Shown piece by piece: positions 1 to 7,834 of a stretch of 64,000 nucleotides of DNA. Under the pieces are notes generated by a model. That model ran no database searches, was not told the DNA's origin, and saw nothing but the letters and a program-made list of their open reading frames with translations. The translations under genes and the position numbers were made by a program. The DNA comes from an uncultured Marvinbryantia sp. (GTDB taxonomy: Bacteria > Bacillota > Clostridia > Lachnospirales > Lachnospiraceae): positions 1-64,000 of the forward strand of contig CAKRVB010000001.1 of assembly GCA_934408725.1 (NCBI GenBank), in the 5' to 3' direction. How positions within the stretch are numbered: the first letter of the stretch is position 1; the number at the start of each line of letters is the position of its first letter.

Positions 1-61
1 CTTCCTGATTCAGGTACTGTTCTCTATTTCTATAGATTTCTCTTACTGTAATCAAGTCCAT
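1..61 (-). CDS. asnS: Asparaginyl-tRNA synthetase, N-terminal fragment (cut by window edge)
   Basis: Only the first 20 codons are inside the window. They read MDLITVREIYRNREQYLNQE, which matches the usual start of clostridial AsnRS, just before the OB-fold anticodon-binding domain. The enzyme charges tRNA-Asn in the cytoplasm. The start at 61 is preceded by AAAGGAG and GGAG. The call rests on a short stretch, so a related class II synthetase is possible. It is transcribed away from the aminotransferase at 373. Confidence 0.7.
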   Translation of the reverse strand, partial: MDLITVREIYRNREQYLNQE

Positions 62-372
62 ATCTCCATACTCCTTTAATTTGCATACTTGAGTCTAGTA
101 TATCCCATTCTGAAATATGGTGCAAGCTGAATTACACGAACTTTCCCGCATTCTCTTGAAAATCCTGTTTGTGGTCAACCGGTTTTAATTTTCATTTTTT
201 ATTTTTGATTTTTCTCCAAATGCCTTTATTATCTGTATTTTTCATTATTATCATTCATAATTTTTAAGTTTTTTCATGATTTTATATTGAAATTCAAATA
301 GGATCAGTATATACTATCCACAGAACAAATTTGAGCACTATACATTGGGTAATAAAATAAAGGAGTACTATT
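62..372. other. Divergent AT-rich intergenic region
   Basis: A 311-base gap between the divergent asnS and aminotransferase genes. It is AT-rich and holds the aminotransferase promoter (287-315). I looked for the conserved core of a purine riboswitch and a T-box and saw neither. No open reading frame with a ribosome site was noticed. Confidence 0.6.
287..315 (+). promoter_or_regulatory. Sigma-A promoter of the aminotransferase gene
   Basis: TTGAAA (287-292) and TATACT (310-315) are separated by 17 bases, a near-consensus arrangement. The leader is about 50 bases and ends in AAAGGAG seven bases before the ATG at 373. Confidence 0.75.
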
Positions 373-1599
373 ATGAAGACTTTCAAAGAAATCAATCCAT
401 CTCCACGTACACTGATGACACCAGGTCCTGTTGAAGCAGATCCTCGTGTATTAAAGGCTATGTCCTCTCACATTCTTGGTCAGTTTGATCCTGAATTCAC
501 TGATCTGATGGCTGAGACTCAGGAAATGGCACGTATCCTGTTCCAGACAGAGAACAAACAGACTTACTGCGTAGATACTACTTCCCGTGGTGGTCTGGAA
601 GCAGTTCTGACCGGTGCCATCTGCCCTGGTGACAAGGTGCTGATCCCTGCATTTGGACGTTTTGGATATCTGCTCAGCGAGATTCTGGAAAGATGTGGCG
701 CTGATATCACACTTCTGGAAAGAGAATGGGGAACTGTATTTGATCCGGAAGAAATCGAAGAAGAATTAAAGAAGGGTGGCTACAAAGCAGTAGCCTGCAT
801 CCATGGTGAAACATCTACTTCCATGATGCAGCCAATGGAAGAGCTTGGAAAAATCTGTAAGAAATATGATGCTCTGCTGATCGTCGATACCGTTGCTACC
901 ATGGGTGGTGTGGATATCCCGGTTGACAAATGGGGCATCGACGGATGTATCGCAGGCACTCAGAAATGTATCTCCGCACCATCCGGATCTGCACTGATCA
1001 CATACAATGACAAAATCTCCAAGATCGTAAACGAAAGAAAGAAAGTAGAAAAGGGTATCCGTACCAGCAGTGATATCGATGGTACTCTTCCACAGATTCC
1101 AAGTAACTACCTGGATATCGCTCAGCTGGAAGATTACTGGAGCCCACGTCATCTGAACCATCATACAGAAGCAACTTCCATGCAGTACGCTGTACATGAA
1201 GCACTTCGCTGCATTATGCTGGAAGGTCTGCAGGAACGTTTCGCACGTCACGCTCTGAATGACAAGGCTCTGTGTGCCGGTCTGCAGGCTATGGGACTGA
1301 AGATCTTCGGTGATCTGAAGCACAAAATGCCATGTGTAACTGCTATCTGCATCCCAGAAGGTATCGATGGACCTACTCTTCGTGGACAGGCTCTGCGTGA
1401 CTTCGGTATCGAGATGGCTACTTCCTTCGGACCTCTGGATGGCAAGATCATCCGTATCGGTAACATGGGTTATTCAAGCCAGAAGAGAAACATTCTCTTC
1501 ACCTTAGGCGCTATCGAAGCAGTCCTGATCGACAACGGTGTAAAAGTACCGGCCGGCGAGGCAGTTGCTGCAGCACTTCAGGTATACAAAAACGCATAA
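373..1599 (+). CDS. pucG: Class V PLP aminotransferase, ureidoglycine/alanine-glyoxylate type (PucG-like)
   Basis: This 408-residue fold-type I PLP enzyme has the AGT/PucG opening (MTPGPVEADPRVLKAM), the GxxxG-like substrate loop around residue 75, the PLP-binding aspartate in LIVDTVATMGG (about 173) and the Schiff-base lysine in GTQKCISAPSG (about 201). Family members are alanine- or serine-glyoxylate aminotransferases, or (S)-ureidoglycine-glyoxylate aminotransferase, which makes oxalurate and glycine in purine breakdown. The nearby oxamic transcarbamylase and carbamate kinase genes (7.8-11.8 kb) favour the ureidoglycine role, but that is inference. Codon use is strongly biased (GGT, CGT, CTG), suggesting high expression. 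It has its own promoter and terminator, so it is a single-gene unit. Confidence 0.8.
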   Translation: MKTFKEINPSPRTLMTPGPVEADPRVLKAMSSHILGQFDPEFTDLMAETQEMARILFQTENKQTYCVDTTSRGGLEAVLTGAICPGDKVLIPAFGRFGYLLSEILERCGADITLLEREWGTVFDPEEIEEELKKGGYKAVACIHGETSTSMMQPMEELGKICKKYDALLIVDTVATMGGVDIPVDKWGIDGCIAGTQKCISAPSGSALITYNDKISKIVNERKKVEKGIRTSSDIDGTLPQIPSNYLDIAQLEDYWSPRHLNHHTEATSMQYAVHEALRCIMLEGLQERFARHALNDKALCAGLQAMGLKIFGDLKHKMPCVTAICIPEGIDGPTLRGQALRDFGIEMATSFGPLDGKIIRIGNMGYSSQKRNILFTLGAIEAVLIDNGVKVPAGEAVAAALQVYKNA

Positions 1600-1604
1600 G
1601 ATGC

Positions 1605-1645
1605 AAAAATCCGGGTGACTTTTACAGTCCCCGGATATTTTTTTG
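1605..1645 (+). terminator. Rho-independent terminator of the aminotransferase gene
   Basis: Stem ATCCGGG (1609-1615) pairs with CCCGGAT (1630-1636) and is followed by a T run. Confidence 0.85.
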
Positions 1646-2230
1646 CTATTTTGCCTGAAACACATCTATACCATACAGATCGCTGCTGTGATCGGTGAAC
1701 GCCGGGAACAGAAAGCCACATCTGGCCTCGCCAGGTTCGTAGTCTCCTGATACCGGACAAATGGCACAGATCAGAAAATTGTACACTTCCTCTGAATCCC
1801 ACAGGCTTTCCTTGTCCTTTGCCTTTACCGGCACATCATAGCTTCCATAAAACATATAGATAGCATAATCCCCAGATGAGGAATACTGATCTGCCACGAA
1901 TTCATAAAAGGATTCCAGCAGAGCATCGTTTTTTAATTCACAGTTACGCAGCTCCATCAGCACACTCCAGATATTCCCCGGCTTTTTTGCTTCTTCTGAA
2001 AAATGGTATAATTTTAATTCTTCGTTTGTCTCTGAAAAAGGAATTGCTTTGGCAATCTTCAGGTTCTTTTCCTGATCTGGCAATGACAGCTTCTGAAAAT
2101 GAATATTGAAGGTACCGTCAAGAAATCCATCTGCATCCAGATAAGCACCTGCTATTCTGTGAAAGCAGCTGCGCTTCACGGTCATTCGTCTGGTCAGCTC
2201 CAGCATATCTTCTCTGTTAATATCCGGCAT
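1646..2230 (-). CDS. DUF4317 family protein, short form
   Basis: This 194-residue protein of unknown function matches the N-terminal part of DUF4317 proteins: an opening REDMLELTRRMT motif followed by a Y-D-A-D/G segment (about 30), the FYGSYDVPVKAKD motif (about 128) and the conserved ICPVSGDYEP and CGFLFPAF stretches near the end. As I recall the family, usual members are nearly twice as long, so this copy appears to lack the C-terminal half. It has a good ribosome site (AGGGAGAAG) and no internal stop, so it may be a natural short form. It is cytoplasmic by sequence and converges on the aminotransferase gene. No function is proposed. Confidence 0.65.
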   Translation of the reverse strand: MPDINREDMLELTRRMTVKRSCFHRIAGAYLDADGFLDGTFNIHFQKLSLPDQEKNLKIAKAIPFSETNEELKLYHFSEEAKKPGNIWSVLMELRNCELKNDALLESFYEFVADQYSSSGDYAIYMFYGSYDVPVKAKDKESLWDSEEVYNFLICAICPVSGDYEPGEARCGFLFPAFTDHSSDLYGIDVFQAK

Positions 2231-2284
2231 TGTTCTTCTCCCTTTTTTGTTTTGATCCTATGATAACATATCCTGTCTTCGCAG

Positions 2285-2320
2285 CAAAGAAAAAGACCTC
2301 AGATCATTCTAAGGTCTTTC
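2285..2320 (-). terminator. Terminator after the YczE-like gene
   Basis: AAAGACCT (2292-2299) pairs with AGGTCTTT (2312-2319). On the minus strand the stem runs into TTTTTCTTT, just past the stop codon at 2331. Confidence 0.7.
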
Positions 2321-2330
2321 GTCCATTGGC

Positions 2331-2987
2331 TTATAAATCCCGGAACAGTTCGAAGTGCTTTGTCAGCCATCTGCCAAACCAGCTGATGACAGGTCCTATC
2401 ATTACCACCATCAGTGCTGTTACAACGCCTGGCAGCTCTCCGAGTATCCATCCAGTCAGAGTAACCGTCAGGTCAAAGCACATGCGAATTGTCCGAAAGG
2501 ATATCCCCGGAACCCTTGCAGCAATCAGATACGGAATGGCATCATACGGTGCCGTTCCCATATCCACATCCATATAAAGAGCAGCAGATAACACAAACAG
2601 AATCATTGACGGAATCAGTACCGCGATCCGCACGCTCCACAGCTGCAACATCTCCATCGGAAGAATGCGGTTCCACAGCCAGGTACAAAAATCTATGGTG
2701 TAACCAATCAGAAACATATTAAATAAAGAGCCAAAACCAAAATTTCTTGCTCCAAATATCATGACAATTATCAGCAGAATGATATTCATCAACGCCTGAC
2801 AATTTCCAAGACTAATATGCAGTTTTGCAGAAAGGGCACGGTTCAGCAGCGTACATGGGTCAGTTCCCAGATTTACCTGTATCAGAAAAGATAATGTCAC
2901 ACCCATACTCAGAACAGCCAGCAAAGCAATGAAAAGTCTTGGCCAGAAGTTCTTCTTTCCAATAAATCCACTCAGTAAATTTTTCAT
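2331..2987 (-). CDS. YczE/YyaS/YitT-type integral membrane protein
   Basis: The chosen start at 2987 gives 218 residues and follows AGAGGG with a 5-base gap; a longer reading to 3050 lacks such a site. The protein has about five membrane segments. It carries the signature of YczE-like proteins: an N-terminal segment with VNLGTDPCTLLNRALS after the first helix and a repeated, related motif VDMGTAPYDAIPYLIA in the second half, which suggests an internal duplication. Family members are of unknown function, sometimes linked to regulators or transport. It is a single-gene unit, with its own terminator at 2285-2320. There is no contextual clue to a substrate. Confidence 0.75.
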   Translation of the reverse strand: MKNLLSGFIGKKNFWPRLFIALLAVLSMGVTLSFLIQVNLGTDPCTLLNRALSAKLHISLGNCQALMNIILLIIVMIFGARNFGFGSLFNMFLIGYTIDFCTWLWNRILPMEMLQLWSVRIAVLIPSMILFVLSAALYMDVDMGTAPYDAIPYLIAARVPGISFRTIRMCFDLTVTLTGWILGELPGVVTALMVVMIGPVISWFGRWLTKHFELFRDL

Positions 2988-3080
2988 AATTTCCCTCTTT
3001 CCTATATTACTCCATACAGTATCTTTACTGTACATTCCATTGGCGCTCATTTTTGCATGAAACAGATATCTGCTCCATTA

Positions 3081-4739
3081 TTATCCTTCAATCAGATTAT
3101 ATATATCCGAAGAGATTCCTGCAATGTTATTCTGCGCCGCTCCCGCATCAGACAGATTCTCTGACATAATACATAGAATATAAGGTGTATCTGCAAATAC
3201 AATCGCCGCATCATTCTCTACCGTATCCAGTTCGCCCGTTTTATTGGCACTTTCCACCCCCTCCGGCAGTCCTGCCGGGATCTTGTGGGTACGCTGCTGA
3301 TTTTTCAAAAAGTCCAGCATCTCCTCTGCATGAGGGATTTCGTTCTTGTATACTTTCCGCAGGAATTCTGCACAGTCACTGACCGAAGTCAGATTGTCTC
3401 CTTTGTCAGCGGGAGCCAGCAGCATCCGCCCCATGGCAGTGCTCTCATAATTGTTGGACGCACAGTATTCATTCACTGCCCCACGGCCTGTAGCATCGTC
3501 CCCGTCTCCCAGATAGTTCGTCAGGGTATTGGCTGCCGTGTTGTCACTGACGGTAATCATATCAGATAAGAGACTTTTTATCTGATCCTCACTGTAAGTT
3601 ACTGTCAGGCTGTCGTACCGGTCATATACCGCACCCATAATAAACAGCTTAATCAGACTGGCCGCCTGCATGGACTGATTGTTCACCGTGCAGCTGTCTT
3701 CTGTATCCAGATTCACGACTGCTGCCGACCAGGTCTCTCCGGCTCCGGCACGGACTGCCAGATCCTCTGCCAGTTCGTTTTCGATTCTGTTCATATCTAC
3801 TGATGATGCCGTCTCTGTCACACTGCCAGTCTTCGTATCTGATTCTTTCTCGATCTGTTCTTCCGTCTTCTTCACCGGAATTTTATCTTCAAAATAATCA
3901 TCTATCCCGTTGGCAATTCCCTCTGCCATCACTGGCTGAAAGTTCTCATCTGCCATTAACAGGTCATCATTTTGATTGCTCATAAATCCCATCTCCAGAA
4001 TGGTAACCGGTATGGTGCTCCAGTTGATACCAGACATATTATCGTAATACTGCACTCCGTCATCTGCAATCCCTGTACTTTCACAATAGGCCTTTAAGAT
4101 ATCTTCTCCCAGTTCATAACATTCATCATACATATAGCCCACATAAGGATTACTCTGGGACGGCACCATGGCCAGCGCCCCGTTCACAGAAGTATCCTCA
4201 CTTCCGTTAGCATGAATCCGGACCAAAATATCGGCGCCTTCCGCTGCTGCCAGTTCTGCCCGCTCCTTGTTGCTGATGGCTGTATCGTGGTCTTCTCTGG
4301 TCATTACTACTTCATAACCGCGATCCTCTAACTCATCTCTTAATAAAAGAGATACCTGCAGATTTAATTCATATTCATTTAGACCGCTGAACTTTCCCGT
4401 GGTTCCGGTCGTGGCCTTCGCCTTCGTCTCGGATGATCCCGGTGCCGATGGTTCCTGAGCACTCATATCCACCCAGCTTCCCTGATGTCCCGGATCAATA
4501 GCCACTTTCCAGCCGTTCTGCTTCTCAGTCACGGACTCTGTACTCTTTTCTGTATCTCCAGATATCTTTGAAGTATCCTCGTCTGCTCTGGTCTTATCTG
4601 GCTCTGTCGCAGAATCACTGCCGCTTCCGATTCCGATCAGCTGCTTTGCTCCTGCACCTGCCGCCAGCGCACTGCTTCCCAGCACTGCACTGAAGAGGCA
4701 GAACGCCGCTGTTACTGCATATATGTTTCTTTTCATCAT
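3081..4739 (-). CDS. Secreted N-acetylmuramoyl-L-alanine amidase fused to a penicillin-recognising-type serine hydrolase domain
   Basis: The 552-residue protein starts with a signal peptide (about 1-27). After an acidic Ser/Thr/Glu-rich linker comes an Amidase_3 domain (about 78-285) with the zinc and catalytic residues visible: AIDPGH (H85), ELNL glutamate (about 124), RIHANGS (H176) and ILEMGF (E249). A second linker leads to a class A beta-lactamase/PBP-like domain (about 318-552) with S361-L-I-K, SDN (398-400) and KTG (500-502). The omega-loop ExxN expected of a true class A beta-lactamase is not evident, so a cell-wall or penicillin-binding role is more likely than resistance. It would act outside the membrane on peptidoglycan. 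GGAGG lies 8 bases before the first of two ATG codons. Confidence 0.85.
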   Translation of the reverse strand: MMKRNIYAVTAAFCLFSAVLGSSALAAGAGAKQLIGIGSGSDSATEPDKTRADEDTSKISGDTEKSTESVTEKQNGWKVAIDPGHQGSWVDMSAQEPSAPGSSETKAKATTGTTGKFSGLNEYELNLQVSLLLRDELEDRGYEVVMTREDHDTAISNKERAELAAAEGADILVRIHANGSEDTSVNGALAMVPSQSNPYVGYMYDECYELGEDILKAYCESTGIADDGVQYYDNMSGINWSTIPVTILEMGFMSNQNDDLLMADENFQPVMAEGIANGIDDYFEDKIPVKKTEEQIEKESDTKTGSVTETASSVDMNRIENELAEDLAVRAGAGETWSAAVVNLDTEDSCTVNNQSMQAASLIKLFIMGAVYDRYDSLTVTYSEDQIKSLLSDMITVSDNTAANTLTNYLGDGDDATGRGAVNEYCASNNYESTAMGRMLLAPADKGDNLTSVSDCAEFLRKVYKNEIPHAEEMLDFLKNQQRTHKIPAGLPEGVESANKTGELDTVENDAAIVFADTPYILCIMSENLSDAGAAQNNIAGISSDIYNLIEG

Positions 4740-4810
4740 AGCAAATTCCTCCGTATTCTGTCTCTTCTCCCGTTTCGTTCATGTCCTTTCACGTTCTATA
4801 ACGCTCTGGA

Positions 4811-4848
4811 TAAAATTTGTTGCCGTCCACTCTTCCGTGCCCGGCAAC
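4811..4848 (-). terminator. Terminator of the allFG-arcC-permease-regulator operon
   Basis: GTTGCCG (4819-4825) pairs with CGGCAAC (4842-4848). On the minus strand it is followed by AAATTTTATC, only a modest T run, shortly after the regulator stop at 4858. Confidence 0.5.
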
Positions 4849-4857
4849 CATTTTCTC

Positions 4858-5862
4858 TTACCGATAATTATATCTTCTCGCTGCTCTTTCCAGATGATAC
4901 TGCATGGCCTCCGCTGCACCCTTCCCGTCATGCTGCAGAATGCAGTCATAGATCTGACTGTGTTCTTCTTCACTTTCCTTCAGCTGCTGTGCATTGACCA
5001 TACCGCTTCCGCTGACATGCTTCATCAGGCTGCTGATGGTCTGCATCATGCTCAGAATCACTGTATTCTGGGAACATCTGGCAATCCCCTGATGGAACTC
5101 CAGGTCTGTCTCCAGAAATGCCTTGTAATCCTGTTCTGCGTAGGCACGGTTCATCTTCGCATCTACCGCTTTTAAGTTTTCCAATGCTTCTGCATCCGTG
5201 CACTCTGCCGCCAGCTCCGCCGCCTTTACTTCCAGGAGATTTCGCACCGTCAGGATGTTCTCCACCTGTTTGCCGTTCAAAAACAGGGACCAGGATAATG
5301 GGATAATAAAAAAGTTCGTCTCATCGTTGCTGATATAAGTCCCCTGTCCCGGACGGATATCGATCATCCCCAGCACATCCAGCACCTTTAAAGCCTCCCG
5401 GATCGCTGAACGCCCCACGCCCAGCTTCACCGCAAGCACACGGTCAGATTCAATCTGATCTCCTTTTTTCAGCTTATGATCAAAGATCTGATCTGCAAAA
5501 TACATGGTCAGACGATACAGGAGCTGGTTAATATTTCCTTTTCGCATGCCGTTTTCCTGAATCTGTCTGGTACGCTCCTGACTCGGCAGAAGCATATCGA
5601 TCTTCTCTGCAAACTCTGTGGATTCCATGGAAAAAATCATAGAATTAGCAGATAACTGATCTGCCACCATCAGTACCACGTCATTGAGCCTTACGCCCCC
5701 TCTAGATTCCAGATTAGAATAAGTGGCAATGCTCATCTTCGGTGTTCCGTCCGGTTCACTTAAAAAACGCTCTATAAATTCCTTCTGTGTCAGTCCAAGA
5801 TACCGTCTCAGATATCTCAGATTATCTTTTTTGTGGCTCGAATTTAAATTTGTCGATTCCAT
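4858..5862 (-). CDS. Xre-like HTH / GntR-FCD fusion transcriptional regulator
   Basis: The start at 5862 (MESTNLN) follows AGAGAG and gives 334 residues; an ATG at 5949 would overlap the upstream gene. Residues about 15-65 look like an Xre/HTH_3 domain (YLRRYLGLTQKEF, then SIATYSNLESRG). A linker follows, then a GntR winged helix (about 125-200) with VGRSAIREALKVLD and GMIDIRPGQGTYIS, and an FCD ligand domain (about 220-330) with DLEFHQGIARCS and a later HSQIYDCI histidine, which fit the metal/organic-acid site of FCD proteins. FCD regulators usually bind small carboxylates. As the last gene of the allFG operon it probably controls that operon and senses a pathway acid; this is inference. Confidence 0.8.
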   Translation of the reverse strand: MESTNLNSSHKKDNLRYLRRYLGLTQKEFIERFLSEPDGTPKMSIATYSNLESRGGVRLNDVVLMVADQLSANSMIFSMESTEFAEKIDMLLPSQERTRQIQENGMRKGNINQLLYRLTMYFADQIFDHKLKKGDQIESDRVLAVKLGVGRSAIREALKVLDVLGMIDIRPGQGTYISNDETNFFIIPLSWSLFLNGKQVENILTVRNLLEVKAAELAAECTDAEALENLKAVDAKMNRAYAEQDYKAFLETDLEFHQGIARCSQNTVILSMMQTISSLMKHVSGSGMVNAQQLKESEEEHSQIYDCILQHDGKGAAEAMQYHLERAARRYNYR

Positions 5863-5926
5863 ATACTCTCTTTCACATCCGTTCAGTGCCTTCTCAGATA
5901 TCACAGGCTCTGAACAGTTACCCTCT

Positions 5927-6130
5927 CTATTTTCTATACATCCGGTCAATCAGATACACTTTCACCGGTGAATATAACATAGCTGCCACAATCATCAGGA
6001 ATCCCACCGTGCACAGTCCGTTTCCATCGGACTGCAGTCCTGCTACAATCAGTACGAATGCCACTGCAATCACCAAAAATGCAATGGTCAGACGTCCTGC
6101 TTTTGTCTGAAAAAATCCATTTTGTTCCAT
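5927..6130 (-). CDS. Small two-helix membrane protein
   Basis: A 67-residue protein with two predicted membrane helices (about 14-29 and 39-54) joined by a short SDGNGLC loop and a basic C-terminus. It lies 10 bases after the permease stop and before the regulator, on the same strand, so it is probably co-transcribed. I do not recognise the family. The position next to a large permease suggests an accessory or stabilising subunit, but nothing in the sequence proves it. Confidence 0.6.
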   Translation of the reverse strand: MEQNGFFQTKAGRLTIAFLVIAVAFVLIVAGLQSDGNGLCTVGFLMIVAAMLYSPVKVYLIDRMYRK

Positions 6131-6140
6131 AGTTTCCCCC

Positions 6141-7751
6141 CTAAATAATCGTAAGCAGGTACCCTATTATACCGATAATCGCAGTACCCGTCAATGTAAT
6201 TGGCATGATCTTTTTGATGACTTCGCCTTCCTGTCCAAGAATATTAGCTGTCGTAGTTCCCAAAATGATTTTACTCGGTGCAATCGTACTTCCCACTGCG
6301 CCTCCGGCTGACTGGGCACCCAGCACTACCGATGCATTTACATTCAGCAGATTTGCCGTGGTGGCCTGGAAGCCGCCGAACAGAATATTGGAACTCATAT
6401 TGCTTCCTGTCATAAAGGTTCCCAGAAGGCCTATAAACGGTGCCAGCAGTACGTACACTCTTCCCAGTACATTGGCAATTCCGTTGGCCAGTACAATGGT
6501 CTGTCCCGTGCCGTCCATAACCTTTGACATCATAACCAGACCAATGACGGAAATGCCGGACGGCATAGTCATAGAAATAGCATTTACAAATACTTTTTTC
6601 ACGCCGCCTTTTTTGATCCAGCCTTTTTTTCGGTAGTATACCAGACCAATCACTGCGGATAAAAACAGGAACATGCCTGCATGGGTGAATGGCCGGATCG
6701 GTGAATAACAGTCAGATGCCGCGTTCACTCTTCCATAACCGGTGACGGTCTCCGGGAACGGCAGCCCCAGTGCCACCTGATTCAAAACATTGTTCAATGG
6801 CTTAATCAGCAGTACTGCAAGCGTAATCACGGACAGCAGAATATATGGTACAAATGCCTGTAACAGCGTCATATCTGTGGATTCCTGGCTGTTTTCTTTT
6901 TCTGTATGCTGACGGTTCATAATCGGACTGTCTTCTACACACCATTCTTCTCCGTAAAATCTGGTCCGTCCCAAAAATAAAATCGCAATCAGTGAGACGC
7001 AGGCCGGCACAAAACAGGACAGTGTGGTATTGATCTGACTGAGAAGAAGTTCTCCACCGCCCTGAATAGCAGACAGTAGTAAAATAGCCGGAAAGCCTTT
7101 TTTGATGGCTTTGCCTTTTCCATAGAACCAGCAGACTGCAAATCCGCTGACTGCATTCCAGAACCAGATAAAAGCGGCTGTCCAAAACGCCGTCATCAGG
7201 TAGGCACCAGTCCCCTGTGTCAGGCCCGCTGACATGGCAAGGGCATCCCATGCTGCCGCCAGTGTTCCGTAGGTATTTCCCCAGGACTCTCCAAACAGAG
7301 GAAGGACTACGGCCCACAGCGGATTGACTCCTATTCCGATCAGCAGAGGCGCACCTACCGCATCTGGAACACCAAATCCGGTGATTCCCTGTAAAAAGCT
7401 GGTAAATACATATCCAATTGCCAGCACCAGAAGCAGTTCATTTGGCAGAAACTTCTTCAGTCCGTTCCGAATTACCTGATAGGCATTGGCTTCATTTCCC
7501 ACCTGGTACAGCAAAACGGCAGTCCATATAATAATCAGGATCACCAGCGCACTCCAGAAGCCTTTTGCGCTCTCTGCTGCCAGGAGACGCACATCTGCTT
7601 TATAAAAGCAAAATCCTGTTACAATCGCAATCATTAGTCCCAGCGGGGCCGCTTCTGTGGCTCCCCACTTGAACTTTAACATCAAAATCAGCAAAACAAT
7701 GATCGGCAAAAATGCCATCAACCACATAAATGGTGTTACCGGTATGTTCAT
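6141..7751 (-). CDS. LctP-family (L-lactate permease type) transporter
   Basis: The start at 7751 (MNIPVTPFMW) follows AAAGGAGAG; a longer reading to 7835 would overlap the carbamate kinase stop. The product has 536 residues and about 12-14 membrane segments. Family landmarks include the FLQGITGFGVPDAVGAPLL segment and the SNMSSNILFGGFQ and APSKIILGTTTANILGQEG stretches near the end. LctP proteins import lactate or glycolate with protons. In this operon, between carbamate kinase and the regulator, the substrate may instead be a pathway acid such as glyoxylate, oxalurate or oxamate (import or export). That substrate is a guess from context; the family call is firm. Confidence 0.85.
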   Translation of the reverse strand: MNIPVTPFMWLMAFLPIIVLLILMLKFKWGATEAAPLGLMIAIVTGFCFYKADVRLLAAESAKGFWSALVILIIIWTAVLLYQVGNEANAYQVIRNGLKKFLPNELLLVLAIGYVFTSFLQGITGFGVPDAVGAPLLIGIGVNPLWAVVLPLFGESWGNTYGTLAAAWDALAMSAGLTQGTGAYLMTAFWTAAFIWFWNAVSGFAVCWFYGKGKAIKKGFPAILLLSAIQGGGELLLSQINTTLSCFVPACVSLIAILFLGRTRFYGEEWCVEDSPIMNRQHTEKENSQESTDMTLLQAFVPYILLSVITLAVLLIKPLNNVLNQVALGLPFPETVTGYGRVNAASDCYSPIRPFTHAGMFLFLSAVIGLVYYRKKGWIKKGGVKKVFVNAISMTMPSGISVIGLVMMSKVMDGTGQTIVLANGIANVLGRVYVLLAPFIGLLGTFMTGSNMSSNILFGGFQATTANLLNVNASVVLGAQSAGGAVGSTIAPSKIILGTTTANILGQEGEVIKKIMPITLTGTAIIGIIGYLLTII

Positions 7752-7834
7752 AATCTCTCCTTTACTTTTGCAAAAATGCTCCGGAGCTCTGCCTTTGCTG
7801 CAAAACCCCGGAGTCTTTTTCTTTTCCAAATCCA

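Noticed and set aside
62-372. Purine riboswitch or T-box upstream of the aminotransferase
   Set aside because: Conserved core sequences were not found; only a promoter is supported.
3081-4739. Beta-lactam resistance gene
   Set aside because: The SxxK, SDN and KTG motifs are shared with penicillin-binding proteins; the ExxN omega-loop motif needed for class A beta-lactamases is not evident and the domain is fused to a cell-wall amidase.
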